From positions 46,921,914 through 46,985,913 of the forward strand of contig NC_061799.1 of the NCBI RefSeq assembly GCF_021462225.1: 64,000 bases of DNA. The letters run 5' to 3'. Made by a program: the position numbers and the translations under genes. Positions 1-9,657 of the stretch are shown piece by piece; within the stretch, counting starts at the first letter, position 1, and every line of letters begins with the position of its first letter. The notes below the pieces were generated by a model. It saw only the letters and a list, made by a program, of their open reading frames with translations. It was not told the DNA's origin and made no database searches. The stretch comes from Girardinichthys multiradiatus. Its lineage: Eukaryota > Chordata > Actinopteri > Cyprinodontiformes > Goodeidae.

Positions 1-187
1 ATCTGCTGGGTTTCCTTAGATAGAAAAACTTTTTATCCAATTTGAATAAATAACTGAATCTGACTGAACTGTTCAATGATTAGGATTAATTGGAATGTAT
101 GAACCTGACTGTTGTGAAGAACCTTGAGACGACGTGTTGTGAATTGGAGCTATATAAATAAAACTGAATTGAATTGAAATTGAATTA
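1..187 (+). repeat. 3' tail of an L2-type LINE
   Basis: This stretch matches the last ~200 bases of the L2 LINE that ends near 40,045, including the run CTGCTGGGTTTCC and the closing ATATAAATAAAACTGAATTG. The window starts inside the element, so its body lies to the left. Only the 3' untranslated end is visible and nothing here is coding. Confidence 0.85.
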
Positions 188-749
188 AGAGGGATACTAA
201 TGTTTTAACCATATGTGAAAATGAATTCTGTGTAGATTGTTCTGGGAAGGAAACAGTCACTCTGAGCAGCATGCAAGGCCTGTCTGGGAACAAGTTTGAT
301 AAGAAAAGTTCTTGGAGTGAGGAAAGACTGATGGACTTGTTTTTGTAGAAGCGAACTTGTAGGCTGGATAGAAACAGTCCAGCTGGAACAAATTATGATA
401 ACTTGAATCCTGCCAGGTCACTTTTACATTAGAGTTCAGTGTGTCAGAAAATGTGCGTAAATGGAAATGATACAAGAGTTTCACAACAATGATATGACTT
501 TTGTATATATATTGATGTCTGGGATTTGGGATTCTTTGGGATTTTGTATAAAGATGTATTTAGAGATGTGTTCTGAATAAAAGGTCCCAGTTTTGAAAGG
601 AAACCAGTTGTCTCTTCATCATTTTAAATTAGTAAACTTTCTTCTCCCACAGAAGTCCAACACAAATACTGCAATTTCCGCTGATCCACACAGAGCCAAA
701 TAAGGACGTAGAGAGCCGGGGTTGCAAAGCTAAACGTTTCCCTCCAGAC
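188..749. other. Unassigned intergenic stretch
   Basis: No open frame with family resemblance is visible. An AATAAA lies near 576 after AT-rich text, which could be the end of a decayed repeat, but no gene can be attached to it. Confidence 0.4.
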
Positions 750-964
750 CAGTGTTTCTTCAACCCTGGTCCTCAGGGGCCCTATCCTTTATTGTTTAGA
801 TGTGTCTCTACTCCAGCACACCTGATTTAAATGATTGCATTATTTAAATGCAATTAGCAATTAGCAGTCAATCTAAAAATTATTTAAGTCAGCTTTTTGG
901 CAGCAGGGGAACACCTAAAACATGCAGGACAGTGGACCCCGAGTAGCAGAGTTAAGAAACACTG
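750..964. mobile_element. MITE with CAGTGTTTCTT termini (hAT-like)
   Basis: The element opens with CAGTGTTTCTTCAACCCTG and closes with GTTAAGAAACACTG, an imperfect terminal inverted repeat. The interior carries inverted copies of text around CACCTGATTTAAATGATTG. At 215 bp and without an open frame it is a non-autonomous element. The terminus type suggests hAT. The 8-bp flanks (CTCCAGAC and CTCTATGT) do not form a clean target duplication, so the superfamily is tentative. Confidence 0.65.
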
Positions 965-1457
965 CTCTATGTCAACCAGCCATTTGTCGACAGGACCCAG
1001 AAGTGCAAAGAAATAACGAGACCAGGCACTGATCCATAATCTTTTAAATAATCAGACAAAAACACCACAAAGAAGCTTCATCAGACATCTGCTGCTATTC
1101 CCCAGGCAACATCTGCATAGAGGTGTGAGTCAGTGTGCAGAACAGGTTAGCTGGGATACCTGAAAGAAGGGGTGGCAAAGTTTTGTGTTCAGCATTATCT
1201 AAAATCATTAAAGAATTGGTTGGAATATGAAGATCCAGCGCTGTTCGCTGATCATACAGAAATAGAGGGTTAATATTTACTGGTAGAATCAGCACCAGTA
1301 GTACACACAGAGTTCACAGACGGCAACCTATGAACACTGGCTAGACCTTTTCACCTAATGTGTTACAATGTAAGACACTTGGGGTGTTCAGACTCTGTAC
1401 CCAGGGTACATCAGTCTCAATGACTTCTTCTGGGAAGGAAGAAGAGCCGGGGACATT
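965..1457. other. Upstream flank of V segment 1, no gene seen
   Basis: Mixed-composition sequence without a recognisable gene. It leads into the shared V promoter block. The short open frames here have no family resemblance. Confidence 0.4.
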
Positions 1458-1556
1458 CAGGGAGGAGCTGAGCTGTAACTGAACTCTAGAAGAGACACAA
1501 ACGTCCACATTCAGCACAGTTTAACACACAAACTACAAATATCAACTCTGCTCAGC
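1458..1556 (+). promoter_or_regulatory. Putative V1 promoter / 5' UTR block
   Basis: CAGGGAGGAGCTGAG at 1458-1472 is followed by ACTGAACTCTAGAAGA and CAGTTTAACACACAAAC before the leader ATG. The same order recurs at the same distance (about 92-100 bp) upstream of V4, V5 and V7. This identifies a shared V promoter/5' UTR unit. No TATA box is evident. Confidence 0.55.
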
Positions 1557-2005
1557 ATGGACTATTATGGACTTTCTCTGCTCATTGCCTCACTTCTAAC
1601 AGGTCAGATTGAAACTGGTACACAAATGTTGACTCCAAAGTATTTTAAATGTGATTTTATTTCCATTATTTTGAATTATGATAAATAATAAATGACTCCT
1701 CTTGTAGGTGCCAGCTGTCAGCATCTCACTAAACATGTGGATGAAGAGTTCACTTTAAAAGGCAGCTCTGTTACTCTGTCCTACAACTACTCCAGAAAAG
1801 CAGCTGCAGACGACTATTTTTTCTGGTATCGACAAAATCCAGGGGAACCACCAGAGTTCCTGATCTCTCATTCAGGAACTGGAATCCTAATGTCGAAGCC
1901 GGTGTCTGGAATGTCTTTTAAAGTGAGTGACGAAAATCAAGTTAATCTGCTGATCTCCTCTGCTGCAGTGACAGACTCTGCTGTGTACTACTGTGCTGTG
2001 AGGCC
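1557..2005 (+). CDS. T-cell receptor alpha/delta V segment V1 (leader and V exon)
   Basis: Variable gene segment that would encode the antigen-binding N-terminal Ig domain of a TCR alpha or delta chain after V(D)J joining. The leader exon 1557-1602 encodes a hydrophobic signal peptide beginning MDYYGLSLL. A phase-1 intron ends at AG 1706-1707, and the V exon 1708-2005 is open. Landmarks are FFWYRQNPG with the framework-2 Trp, the [16 protein letters not shown] framework-3 end with Cys104, and a 3' end at the heptamer. The first conserved cysteine (Cys23) is absent: the text reads SVTLSYNYS with codon TAC. A Cys near the mature N-terminus (ASCQHL) might substitute, which is inference. The germline frame runs on through the RSS, but that part is not protein in a rearranged gene. 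TRAV and TRDV cannot be told apart here. Confidence 0.9.
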
Positions 2006-2043
2006 CACAGTGACAGGAAACACCAGAACTCTGTACAAGAACC
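2006..2043 (+). other. V1 recombination signal sequence (23-type)
   Basis: Heptamer CACAGTG at 2006-2012, 22-bp spacer, nonamer ACAAGAACC at 2035-2043 (8/9 to consensus ACAAAAACC). This is the RAG cleavage site. Confidence 0.93.
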
Positions 2044-2061
2044 TGCAGTACTCCACAACAT

Positions 2062-2073
2062 CCACTAGAGGGC
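2062..2073 (+). promoter_or_regulatory. CTCF-core-like motif 3' of V1 RSS
   Basis: CCACTAGAGGGC fits the 12-base CTCF core CCASYAGRKGGC at every position, on the V strand, 18 bp beyond the nonamer. Bases outside the core fit only partly. Binding is untested. Confidence 0.5.
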
Positions 2074-3629
2074 CTCACACACCGTTCCACCTCTCTGGTT
2101 TGTTAGGATTCATGTGAGAATCGAGCAGACATCAGTTTTTGCTGCATCTTGTACTCTGTGATAAGAAGGTTTAGATCATAAAGGATGGATGATTCTCCAT
2201 GTTGGAGGTGCAGCCTGTGCAGGACAGCAGCAGAATGGACAGAGTGTTGTTCCACCATCAAGATGTTTCCAACCAGTCCTATCCGGCCACTGATCTTCTG
2301 GACAGATTTTTCTGTCCACAGCCAGTAAGCCTAATGATGCATTCAAGTACTGCTTGTTTACTGAATTTTTGAAACTTCATGCATAACATTGTTGATCATT
2401 TCAAATGGTTTTAATGTTAACTGTTGATTTTATTAAATAATGAAAATTGAACAATTATTAAGTGACTTCAATCTTAAAAAAAAAATTATTGTTTCACAAT
2501 TAATTGTGATATATAAATAATAATTATGTGTTCAGTTAATAATGTCTGAAAATCAGTGAAGAAAATTAAGACACTGGAACCATTTAGAGAAGTTAAAATT
2601 TCAGCCAAAATGATTTTTAGATGGATGAACAATGCTTTCCATTGTTGGGTATTTATATATTTTTCTCATATTGATTTTCTTATTTTTCTGGTATTTCTGG
2701 GAACCAGTCAAGATAAATCAGAATGTAACAACATCTGTTATGAGTCATATGAAACAAGTAGCGTTAAATCAAGGTAGGTAAGATAACCTAACTATGTGCA
2801 CTAAACAAACTTCTTAAACTTATGGTATTCAAGTGTGCGTGAAATCTAAAACCACAGCTGTGGTGCTGATCCACTCATTAACTTGACTAAATGAGGAAGA
2901 AAAGTGCAGGATTATTTAACTAATGACTAAAAGAGATTGTGTTGTGTGTTTGGGTCCCAGGCTTTTATTACAAATAATTCCAGCTGTGATACCACAACCC
3001 TGTGTGATGGAAGTAATGAATCAAACTAATTTAATGAAATGTGTCAGCACAAGGATTCTGTTTTTCCTGTAACCACAGCAGATAAAAACAAACCAGTATT
3101 CTATAAACGGGTCACTGTTATTTCAACAGTAGTCTTTGACCCTATTTGACCCATTGTCAATATTAAGCTGTGGCCACTATGGTTAATCAGCTAATAGTGA
3201 AAGCCCCAGCAGCTGACACCTGCCAATCATACTTGAGAGATTCAAATCTCCCAACCTACTCTTATATCCTGAACAGACCCTTTGTTCCTGCTGGGGACCT
3301 ACTGTGTGACTCCAGTAGGAAGATAAACTAAATCACTTCCATAGACTCCGTCTCATTGGCCCCGACTGGTGTCAGGAGGGATTGAAGAACTTAAACCAGG
3401 GGAGTCTCTGCACAGCAGAGATTTGACCTTTGATCCTGTGCCTCTTCTCCTGAGCATAATTTCTTTATTTCTTGGGAAATAAACTGGGTTCCAGCATTGA
3501 AACCTCCAGCTGAAAAGCTGATGGGGTTGGTACTTTTAAATTTCCACATTTGAGATTCATAACAATGACCTTAGCGACATTTGATAATAAAAAAAGATTT
3601 AACAATGTTATATTCTAGAATTGTGCCAC
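2074..3629. other. V1 downstream flank, no gene seen
   Basis: AT-rich sequence in which no coding family is recognisable. Bases 2,190-2,260 weakly resemble 33,815-33,870 (a text around GGAGGTGCAGCCT), suggesting shared V-unit flank. The 73-residue frame near 2,560-2,777 has no supporting feature. Confidence 0.4.
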
Positions 3630-4110
3630 TCAAGATGGCAGCATGTTGGAGTAGCTCTTTTACTTTAATTCTAATATATTCTTTTTAAGAACTAATTCCT
3701 CTTATTCTCGATAAAAATGTATTTATTTGGACGATAATCCTCACCGGTATCGGATGCTGTGCAGCTGGAAGGATTTTTGCTCATACTTTTTACACTAGTT
3801 ATGATGCATCACCACGGCAACGGGTTTTTGTTTTGTTTTTTACCACTGGGAGCAGCTGATTAATATCTCAAAAGCTTAAATAATGCTTCAACTACAACCC
3901 CAAATCCCAGATGAGTTGGAAAGGAAGCGCCATGGATGCAGAGCAGGAGCAAAGAGGAGAGAAAGAAGGAGGAAGTTTAAACCCTCTCATTCATCGATTA
4001 TAATGGGCAATGTTCGGCTGCACCTCAAACTTTTCAACTTCCATCTCAGCCATGAACCCTTCTGCTTCTATATGTTTGTCTTCAACAAAATCAGAAAATG
4101 CTGATGCTAC
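3630..4110 (+). repeat. Degenerate LINE 5' region with start of endonuclease ORF
   Basis: A segment with AAGATGGCAGC (a typical LINE 5' end motif) leads into a frame at 3,883-4,104 whose text includes ELERKRHGCRAGAKRRERRR and then SIIMGNVR. Fish non-LTR retrotransposons carry this kind of basic stretch followed by an 'S-I-x-x-x-N-V-R' motif at the start of the endonuclease. The frame then loses similarity, so only a truncated fragment remains. The clade is not settled. Confidence 0.55.
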
Positions 4111-4640
4111 CTTTGCCTCCCCTTGGGAGGCAACTGGAGAGACTAAACCGTGTTGGACCATTTGTTCCTTACTGTACCTCCCAGTGTCATCTGCTACTAT
4201 ATAGTCCAGTATGGTCTGCTACCACAACTCCCAGCAGGAATTGCAGCTGATAGGAAGGGGCGCTGATGTCACAGTGGACTATATAAGGACACCGGAGACG
4301 CCCACCTTTGCTTTGCTGGAAACCGAGACCGGTTACCATGCAACAGAGGCACGCATCCTTCTGGAGAAGAAACTCACACGTTGGTTTTCATTAATTCTCC
4401 CCTCTGGCCAAAACTCATGGGAAACTCATCGAGTTAAACTTGCGAGGATAGGAAGACTGGCAAGTTTTATTTTACCGATCGAAGACGTGGATTTAACACG
4501 TAACCCAAGAAAAACCCACGGAGGTTTTCCAAGGAGACGAAATTTTCCTCTTTTTTTTCGTTCCAGTTGACTGAGCGATTTAGAATCACCACTTATAGTC
4601 CAATGTGTTCTACGTTGTATGTGCATGAAATGTCTTATTG
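4111..4640. repeat. Unclassified repeat-like block with TATA motif
   Basis: A compact block holds CTATATAAGGACACC near 4,279 followed by about 280 bases of C-rich then AT-rich text and an open frame (4,211-4,570) without family resemblance. The TATA box and downstream leader-like layout resemble an LTR or short retroelement promoter, but no boundaries or target duplication could be fixed. Confidence 0.3.
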
Positions 4641-5678
4641 AAACTTTGATTGCTGTTGGACTCTGAAGCCGCCGCGCTTTGAAGCTGTGCGTGTCTCACT
4701 GTGTTTGAACACCTGAGTCCAGACTCAGGTGAACTTAAAGTTAGACTGCTAGAACTGCTTGATTTAAATTTACTTCAATATAGATCAGAAGTGGCCAACT
4801 CCAGTCCACTTGAGTCAGTGTCCTGCATGTTTTTCTGTGGTCCATTATAACTGAATATTAATATTATCAATAAACTTTATTTATTATATTATTATAACAT
4901 AAGTGTCACCATATGATCCACTGTACCAGATTATGGCATCAGCTAATTTGGATCTTCTGTCCCTTGGCAGTTTACAAAGTAGATATTTATAGTTAATAGA
5001 ACATTAAATATATATATATATATATAATTGATGAGCCTGCTCCTACAGAAACAGATTACGGGTTGATGAGTAATTCAGATTTCTCAATCACCTCTTTTGC
5101 AGCAGAGACAAATTTAAAACATGTAGGATACCAGTTGTTGACTGGATCTAGTCCCCACTTCTATAGATAACTAAATGTACAACTTGACCTGTGCTGTGAA
5201 ATAATGACTGTTAGCAACTATTAACAATTGTAATTAATTGATGTTAATAAAATCATTAGCAAAGTTTGAACATTTAATTTTAGCCAAACAACTTTCAGTC
5301 TGTCAGGTATTCTCCTGTGAATACCAGCCCATTGCTGCTCGATTGTAGAACAATAGGTGAAGGAGTGATTTGGAGCCCTGATGTTCCCAGACAGGAAGCC
5401 CTGCCCACATATACAAATAAACACACAACAACTTCCCTCCAGAATATAAGAATTCATTTACAAAATAATTCTCCAAGTTCAAATATTTCTATCAACAACT
5501 CTAACTAGAATAGCTACCCGCAACTAAACTACTGAGTTAAAAGGAAAACCGGTAAACTACAAAAAAGAAGCAATGGAATAAAACTGAAATTGAAACACTA
5601 AAATGATGCAGTTATATCACAATTCATTGTGAATATGTTTGTTCAAGAGCCAAGTTTTATTCTGAGTAATCTGGAATG
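4641..5678. other. Unassigned intergenic stretch
   Basis: No gene recognised. The stretch includes a short (TA)n run near 5,010-5,028 and a CACTTGAGTCAGTGTCCTGC text of unknown kind. Confidence 0.4.
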
Positions 5679-6357
5679 TGTCATGGTTTTCTTTACAGAT
5701 TTGACCCACATGCAGAATGACTCAGGAGGCAGGAGAAAAGTTTAACAAGTTTATTTAGACAGGAAGTGGGAATGGAGCTGGAACCGGGACAGGATGCACC
5801 AGAAGATGAAGGAAACGTGGTGGGCCGAGGGAGAACGATGCAGAGCCTGGGAGGACGGATTAGTTGCTGCTGAGTCACGGTAATAATCCAAAGTAAGTGG
5901 AGAGCTCTCTGGTGTAGTTTCTTGAGACTTGATGCAGGGTTCGCTTGCCTGAGGTCTTTAGGAGTCGAAGGGCTTGGGCTGTCCACTGGAACTTGATGCA
6001 AATCAATTGAAGGCTTGGCTGTCTTGACTTTGGCAGGAGGCTGACTGAAGCTTGAAGCCTGCAACAAAGAGACAGAGGAGCTTGGAGCCAGGACTAGGAA
6101 GTCACCTGAGAAGGAGCACAGGAAGAAGTGGGACAAACTGGAGTTGAAAAACTAGAGACAAGCAAGGATTCTGGCCAGGAGAAGTTACCACGAAGTCTCA
6201 GCCCAGCCTTCTTATACACCTCCAGTAGAATGTAGATTAGCAGCACCTGTTCACCTTCAGCACCTGTTGTTCACAAAATCAGAGGCTCTGGTGGCATCTA
6301 GTGGTGAATGAATGTTAATAGCAGGCATGAAACAACAAAAATCCCAGACTCCCGACA
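5679..6357 (-). mobile_element. Solo LTR with 5-bp target duplication
   Basis: The 679-bp unit starts TGTCATGG and ends CCCGACA on the + strand, giving the TG...CA ends expected of an LTR. It is flanked by the direct repeat GAATG at 5674-5678 and 6358-6362. Read on the - strand it has TATAAG at 6216-6211 and AATAAA at 5755-5750, in the U3 to R order expected of an LTR promoter and poly(A) signal. No internal retroviral sequence or second LTR is present, so this is a solo LTR left by recombination. A 5-bp duplication fits Gypsy-like or ERV elements. Confidence 0.8.
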
Positions 6358-6362
6358 GAATG

Positions 6363-7048
6363 AGGCCAAATTAGCTTTAATCACAATTCAAATCAGACGG
6401 GTAAATAAAATAATAACAAAAATAATGTTTTAAAGAATGATTTGCAGAATTACGACTCAATAAACTTTTGGGCATTTGATTTCTAATGTTATGTTTTTAG
6501 CCCCAGTGACTGATTTGGTATGGATTTATGAACTCCCAAGATGACAAATGAAAATGTTTATCGACTCGTGATAAACTCTAGTGGTGACGAGAAATGAATA
6601 TAAGCTCACAATTGGCTGTCCCAGGTATGATGAGGTCACATCCAGGTTAGTGGTTCAGCTGACCCAAAGAAAAGCTTATTTTGCTATTCTCTATGAGCCA
6701 CATCTACTTTGAAATATCATTACTATAAATATTAATGTGTATATAAGTGCCAGCAGTGCGTTGTGGAACAATCGTGGAATGAACAAACGAGCTGTCGTAA
6801 GCACAGCTGAGCGAATGGTGGCAACAGTTTAGCAATAGCAGAGCTCATAGCTTTTCACTTAGCTCATTACAGATACCGGAGATGCATATTTTTTCTTCAT
6901 TAAGAATCCAGGGTTCGCTGAGCAACATCCCGGATTTTGTTAATATTGGACATTCAAAGACCCTTTCTAATGTCTGTCCCAGTTCACTGTCGGTACGTTG
7001 CCCTGCGAGAGAATTTAAGTACACCCTTTCATCAAACTTTTTGACAGG
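6363..7048. other. Flank between solo LTR and Polinton promoter-like region
   Basis: No gene recognised. A TATA-like GTATATAAGTGCC lies near 6,738. The left end of the Polinton probably falls in or just after this stretch, but no copy of the right-end sequence (19,840-19,960) in inverse orientation is found. Confidence 0.35.
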
Positions 7049-7125
7049 TGGGCGGGACTTCCGGTGAGGGCGGGACCTCCGGTGGGGGCCATGTGGGCGC
7101 CATGTGGGCGCCATGTGGGCAGGAG
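7049..7125 (+). promoter_or_regulatory. GC-box/ETS-type promoter cluster with 11-bp triplication
   Basis: Two copies of GGGCGGGAC each precede TTCCGG or CTCCGG (Sp1-like GC boxes, the first beside an ETS-like ACTTCCGG). Then come three perfect tandem copies of GCCATGTGGGC at 7088-7120. The block is a GC island in AT-rich DNA about 320-390 bp upstream of the first exon of the Polinton left-arm gene. It is a promoter candidate by composition and place only. Confidence 0.4.
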
Positions 7126-7442
7126 GTCACGTGGTCAAGCAGGTGGTGTGTCCAGGGGGGCGTAACCGTGGATGCTGATTGGTTGTCGTCATTAGGGGCG
7201 ATACCTTAAATGAGCCAATTAAAACACAGGGGTGTGTTTAAGGGTGTTATTAATAATCTGTATGTTTTTTCAGGCGTTAATACATCTACAAAAACAAAAA
7301 AAGACATGCATCCTTTTATATTTTTAAAGGTATAATCAACTTAATGTTGACCTATCACATGAAATCCTAATAAATGAACTGTGTAACCTGACAGAAATTG
7401 TAAGTTAATTTTGCTTTACAGCAGGACCTATTTGTTGAATAT

Positions 7443-8216
7443 ATGAGCCAGTCTAAATCCGTTCAAAATAGAAAAGACCTAAAAAGTAAATTAAAAGATT
7501 GTGCTTCACTACATCGATGGAACGAGAAAAACCTTCAGCTTCTGCGTCAACATACTGGAAAAGCAGCTGAAAGAGGTAAGACGAATATGAGATTAACAGA
7601 AAAAAAAAAAGAACTTCAGTATACTGTTTCCAAGTTATAAATTGACTAGCAATGATATGTTTTTTTTTAATCATGAGAGACTCAATTTTAGGAAAAAGGA
7701 ATGATAATTTTAGTTACCTGTAGCTTTTCTAAAACATTTACTTTTTCATCTTAGAGTAAAAGGTTATTCAGGGAGTTACAGTTATACCATATCCAACTGT
7801 TAGGGGCGATGTCAGGAAGGGGCAGTTACGTCTGTTTCTTAGATAACATATCACCTTTGAACTCAAGAAGGGTTTTGGTCTTAAAAACATAGTCTTTGCA
7901 GTTGAGATAACACTGTCATGTTCTGGTATAAATACTGTGTGTAAATGTTGGGGCTCTGTTTCATTGGTTAACCTCAGTGTCAGGGTCTTCAAATGCTGAA
8001 TGTCTTTGAACCATAACACTTGTTACATTGAAAAATACCAGTACTGACAAGAAAAAATGTCGGTAAATATTTCAGGAAACTTGAAATCGTGGCTTCTACT
8101 TCTGATAATTCACAAAAGCACAATGACATCTTTAAAAGTAAGTAAGTAAGTAAGTATTCATTTTTAAGAAATCATTAAATGCATGTGAATGTTCTCTAAT
8201 TTTGTTTATATATATT

Positions 8217-8275
<59 letters not shown>

Positions 8276-8363
8276 TCTTTGTCATAGAACCCACCGCTGA
8301 TGACCTTGATGATTTCATCTTGACACAATCAGATTATGGTAAGTAATTGTTAAATGCAATAAA

Positions 8364-8433
<70 letters not shown>

Positions 8434-8836
8434 TAACCCTTGACAATGTTTCAATTTATAGATTTGATGAGAGAGGTAAACCCGAATGATCAAGTTGGAG
8501 GGTTCAGCGGCTGGAATCGACAGTCAAAATTGAGAAGGCGAATTATTTCCAAACAAGAAAAAAACCCCAACAACATCTGAACTTTCTTCTAACACAGAAA
8601 TTAAAACTGATTCTTTGAATACTCCTCCGTCAATTATCATCATTTCCCCTGAAGACACACCGGATAAGTTACCGGCACCTCCAGAAAGTAAGTAAGTCCT
8701 AGGAACTAACTATTTTTCTTTGAGAGTGAATGTATTTTAAACCTCAGATAAAAACTGTTTACAGATTCGACTGAGAGCTCTGTGGAAGACACAGCTGTCG
8801 AGCATGAGCAAGGTAAGGAAATAAAAATTAAATAAA

Positions 8837-8906
<70 letters not shown>

Positions 8907-9563
8907 TTTAAGCATAGTTCAATAAAATGTCATATAAACCTGTTTACAGATACATCCAAAGATGCCACATTGAATCCATACACCAGAAGGTCGCTTTTCA
9001 AAGATCAAGACAGCTTTCAGCAGAGAGGCACCGTTTCAGTTCAACAAGAAGTGAAATCTGGAGGTTTTACCGCAAAGAATCAGAGTAAGATAAAAAAAAA
9101 AACTTGTGTATTTTAAAAACTATTTTTCGTTTTATTTATGAACGCTGTGCAGCGCAGCGTAAGATAACTTTTATTGTCTTCTGTTTTTACAGAATATTTA
9201 ACCCCGGCCAAAAGACAGCGACTCTCTGCGCTACAAAGCAGAGCAACACTAGTGAGTGGATTAATGAAAGGTACGTTTTAATTCATACATACATACTGAA
9301 TTAATTTGAATTCCTTTGTTTTTTTTCCAGCTTTAATGTGATTATTTCAATATATATATATATATATTTATTATCTATTTATTTATTTTTTGTTCATTGT
9401 CCTTACAGAGGTAACGTTGATGGTAGGACAGATTGGTCACAGAAACGGACAGCGCAGGAAGACAGTCTCTACAGTCTCACGGGATCTTCGTAATAAGGCC
9501 TCATCGTTAACGCTTCTGGCAGCATGTCAGATTCTGTTAAAGAAGCATTTTGGTGACATCAAG
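7443..9563 (+). CDS. Multi-exon left-arm Polinton gene, function unknown
   Basis: A chain of seven exon-like frames with GT...AG borders: 7443-7575, 8288-8338, 8462-8687, 8765-8812, 8950-9084, 9193-9270 and 9409-9563. Every intron after the first six exons is phase 1. Exons 2, 4, 5 and 6 are whole multiples of three (51, 48, 135 and 78 bases). The encoded text is hydrophilic. Exon 2 has an acidic-hydrophobic patch (DDLDDFIL), exon 3 a SUMO-interaction-like SIIIISPED, exon 6 a basic AKRQR and exon 7 is basic then leucine-rich. Exon 3 meets a stop at 8578 just after an A7 run (8558-8564). The frame beyond it stays open to the donor in a shifted register, which points to one extra base. An acceptor-like TTTACAG at 7415-7421 means exon 1 may begin at 7422 and have an unseen upstream exon. 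No homologue is recognised. A regulator or a replication partner of the polymerase is possible. Confidence 0.55.
8221..8270. repeat. (AT)n microsatellite in intron 1
   Basis: Fifty bases of uninterrupted AT dinucleotide just before exon 2 of the left-arm gene. It falls where the polypyrimidine tract would start. Confidence 0.95.
8369..8429. repeat. (TA)n microsatellite in intron 2
   Basis: About 60 bases of TA dinucleotide inside the 123-bp intron between exons 2 and 3. Confidence 0.95.
8840..8903. repeat. (AT)n microsatellite in intron 4
   Basis: About 64 bases of AT with two G interruptions, inside the intron between exons 4 and 5. The (IY)n peptide frame on the - strand here is only this repeat translated. 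Confidence 0.95.
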
Positions 9564-9657
9564 GTGATTTTAAACTCAACTGATCACTGTGTTTTTTTTT
9601 TTTGTTTTTTTTTCTGTAGGTTAGTTTTATTTTTTATTTTTTCTTATGTTCATAGAA

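Noticed and set aside
2006..2117. Open frame continuing past V1 (and likewise V2-V5, V7) through PTVTGNTRT
   Set aside because: This is the recombination signal read as protein. It is removed on V(D)J joining, so the V coding end was set at the heptamer.
4211..4570. 119-residue frame as a gene
   Set aside because: No conserved domain, and it lies in a repeat-like block with a TATA motif, so it is better treated as non-coding repeat.
8076..8137. Possible extra exon of the left-arm Polinton gene (acceptor TTCAG, donor before GTAAGTAAG)
   Set aside because: Its phase does not fit exon 1. The hydrophilic frame would need a two-base carry-over, so it was left out of the model.
8706..8915. 69-residue - strand frame rich in Ile-Tyr
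   Set aside because: It is the translation of an (AT)n microsatellite plus antisense of exon 4.
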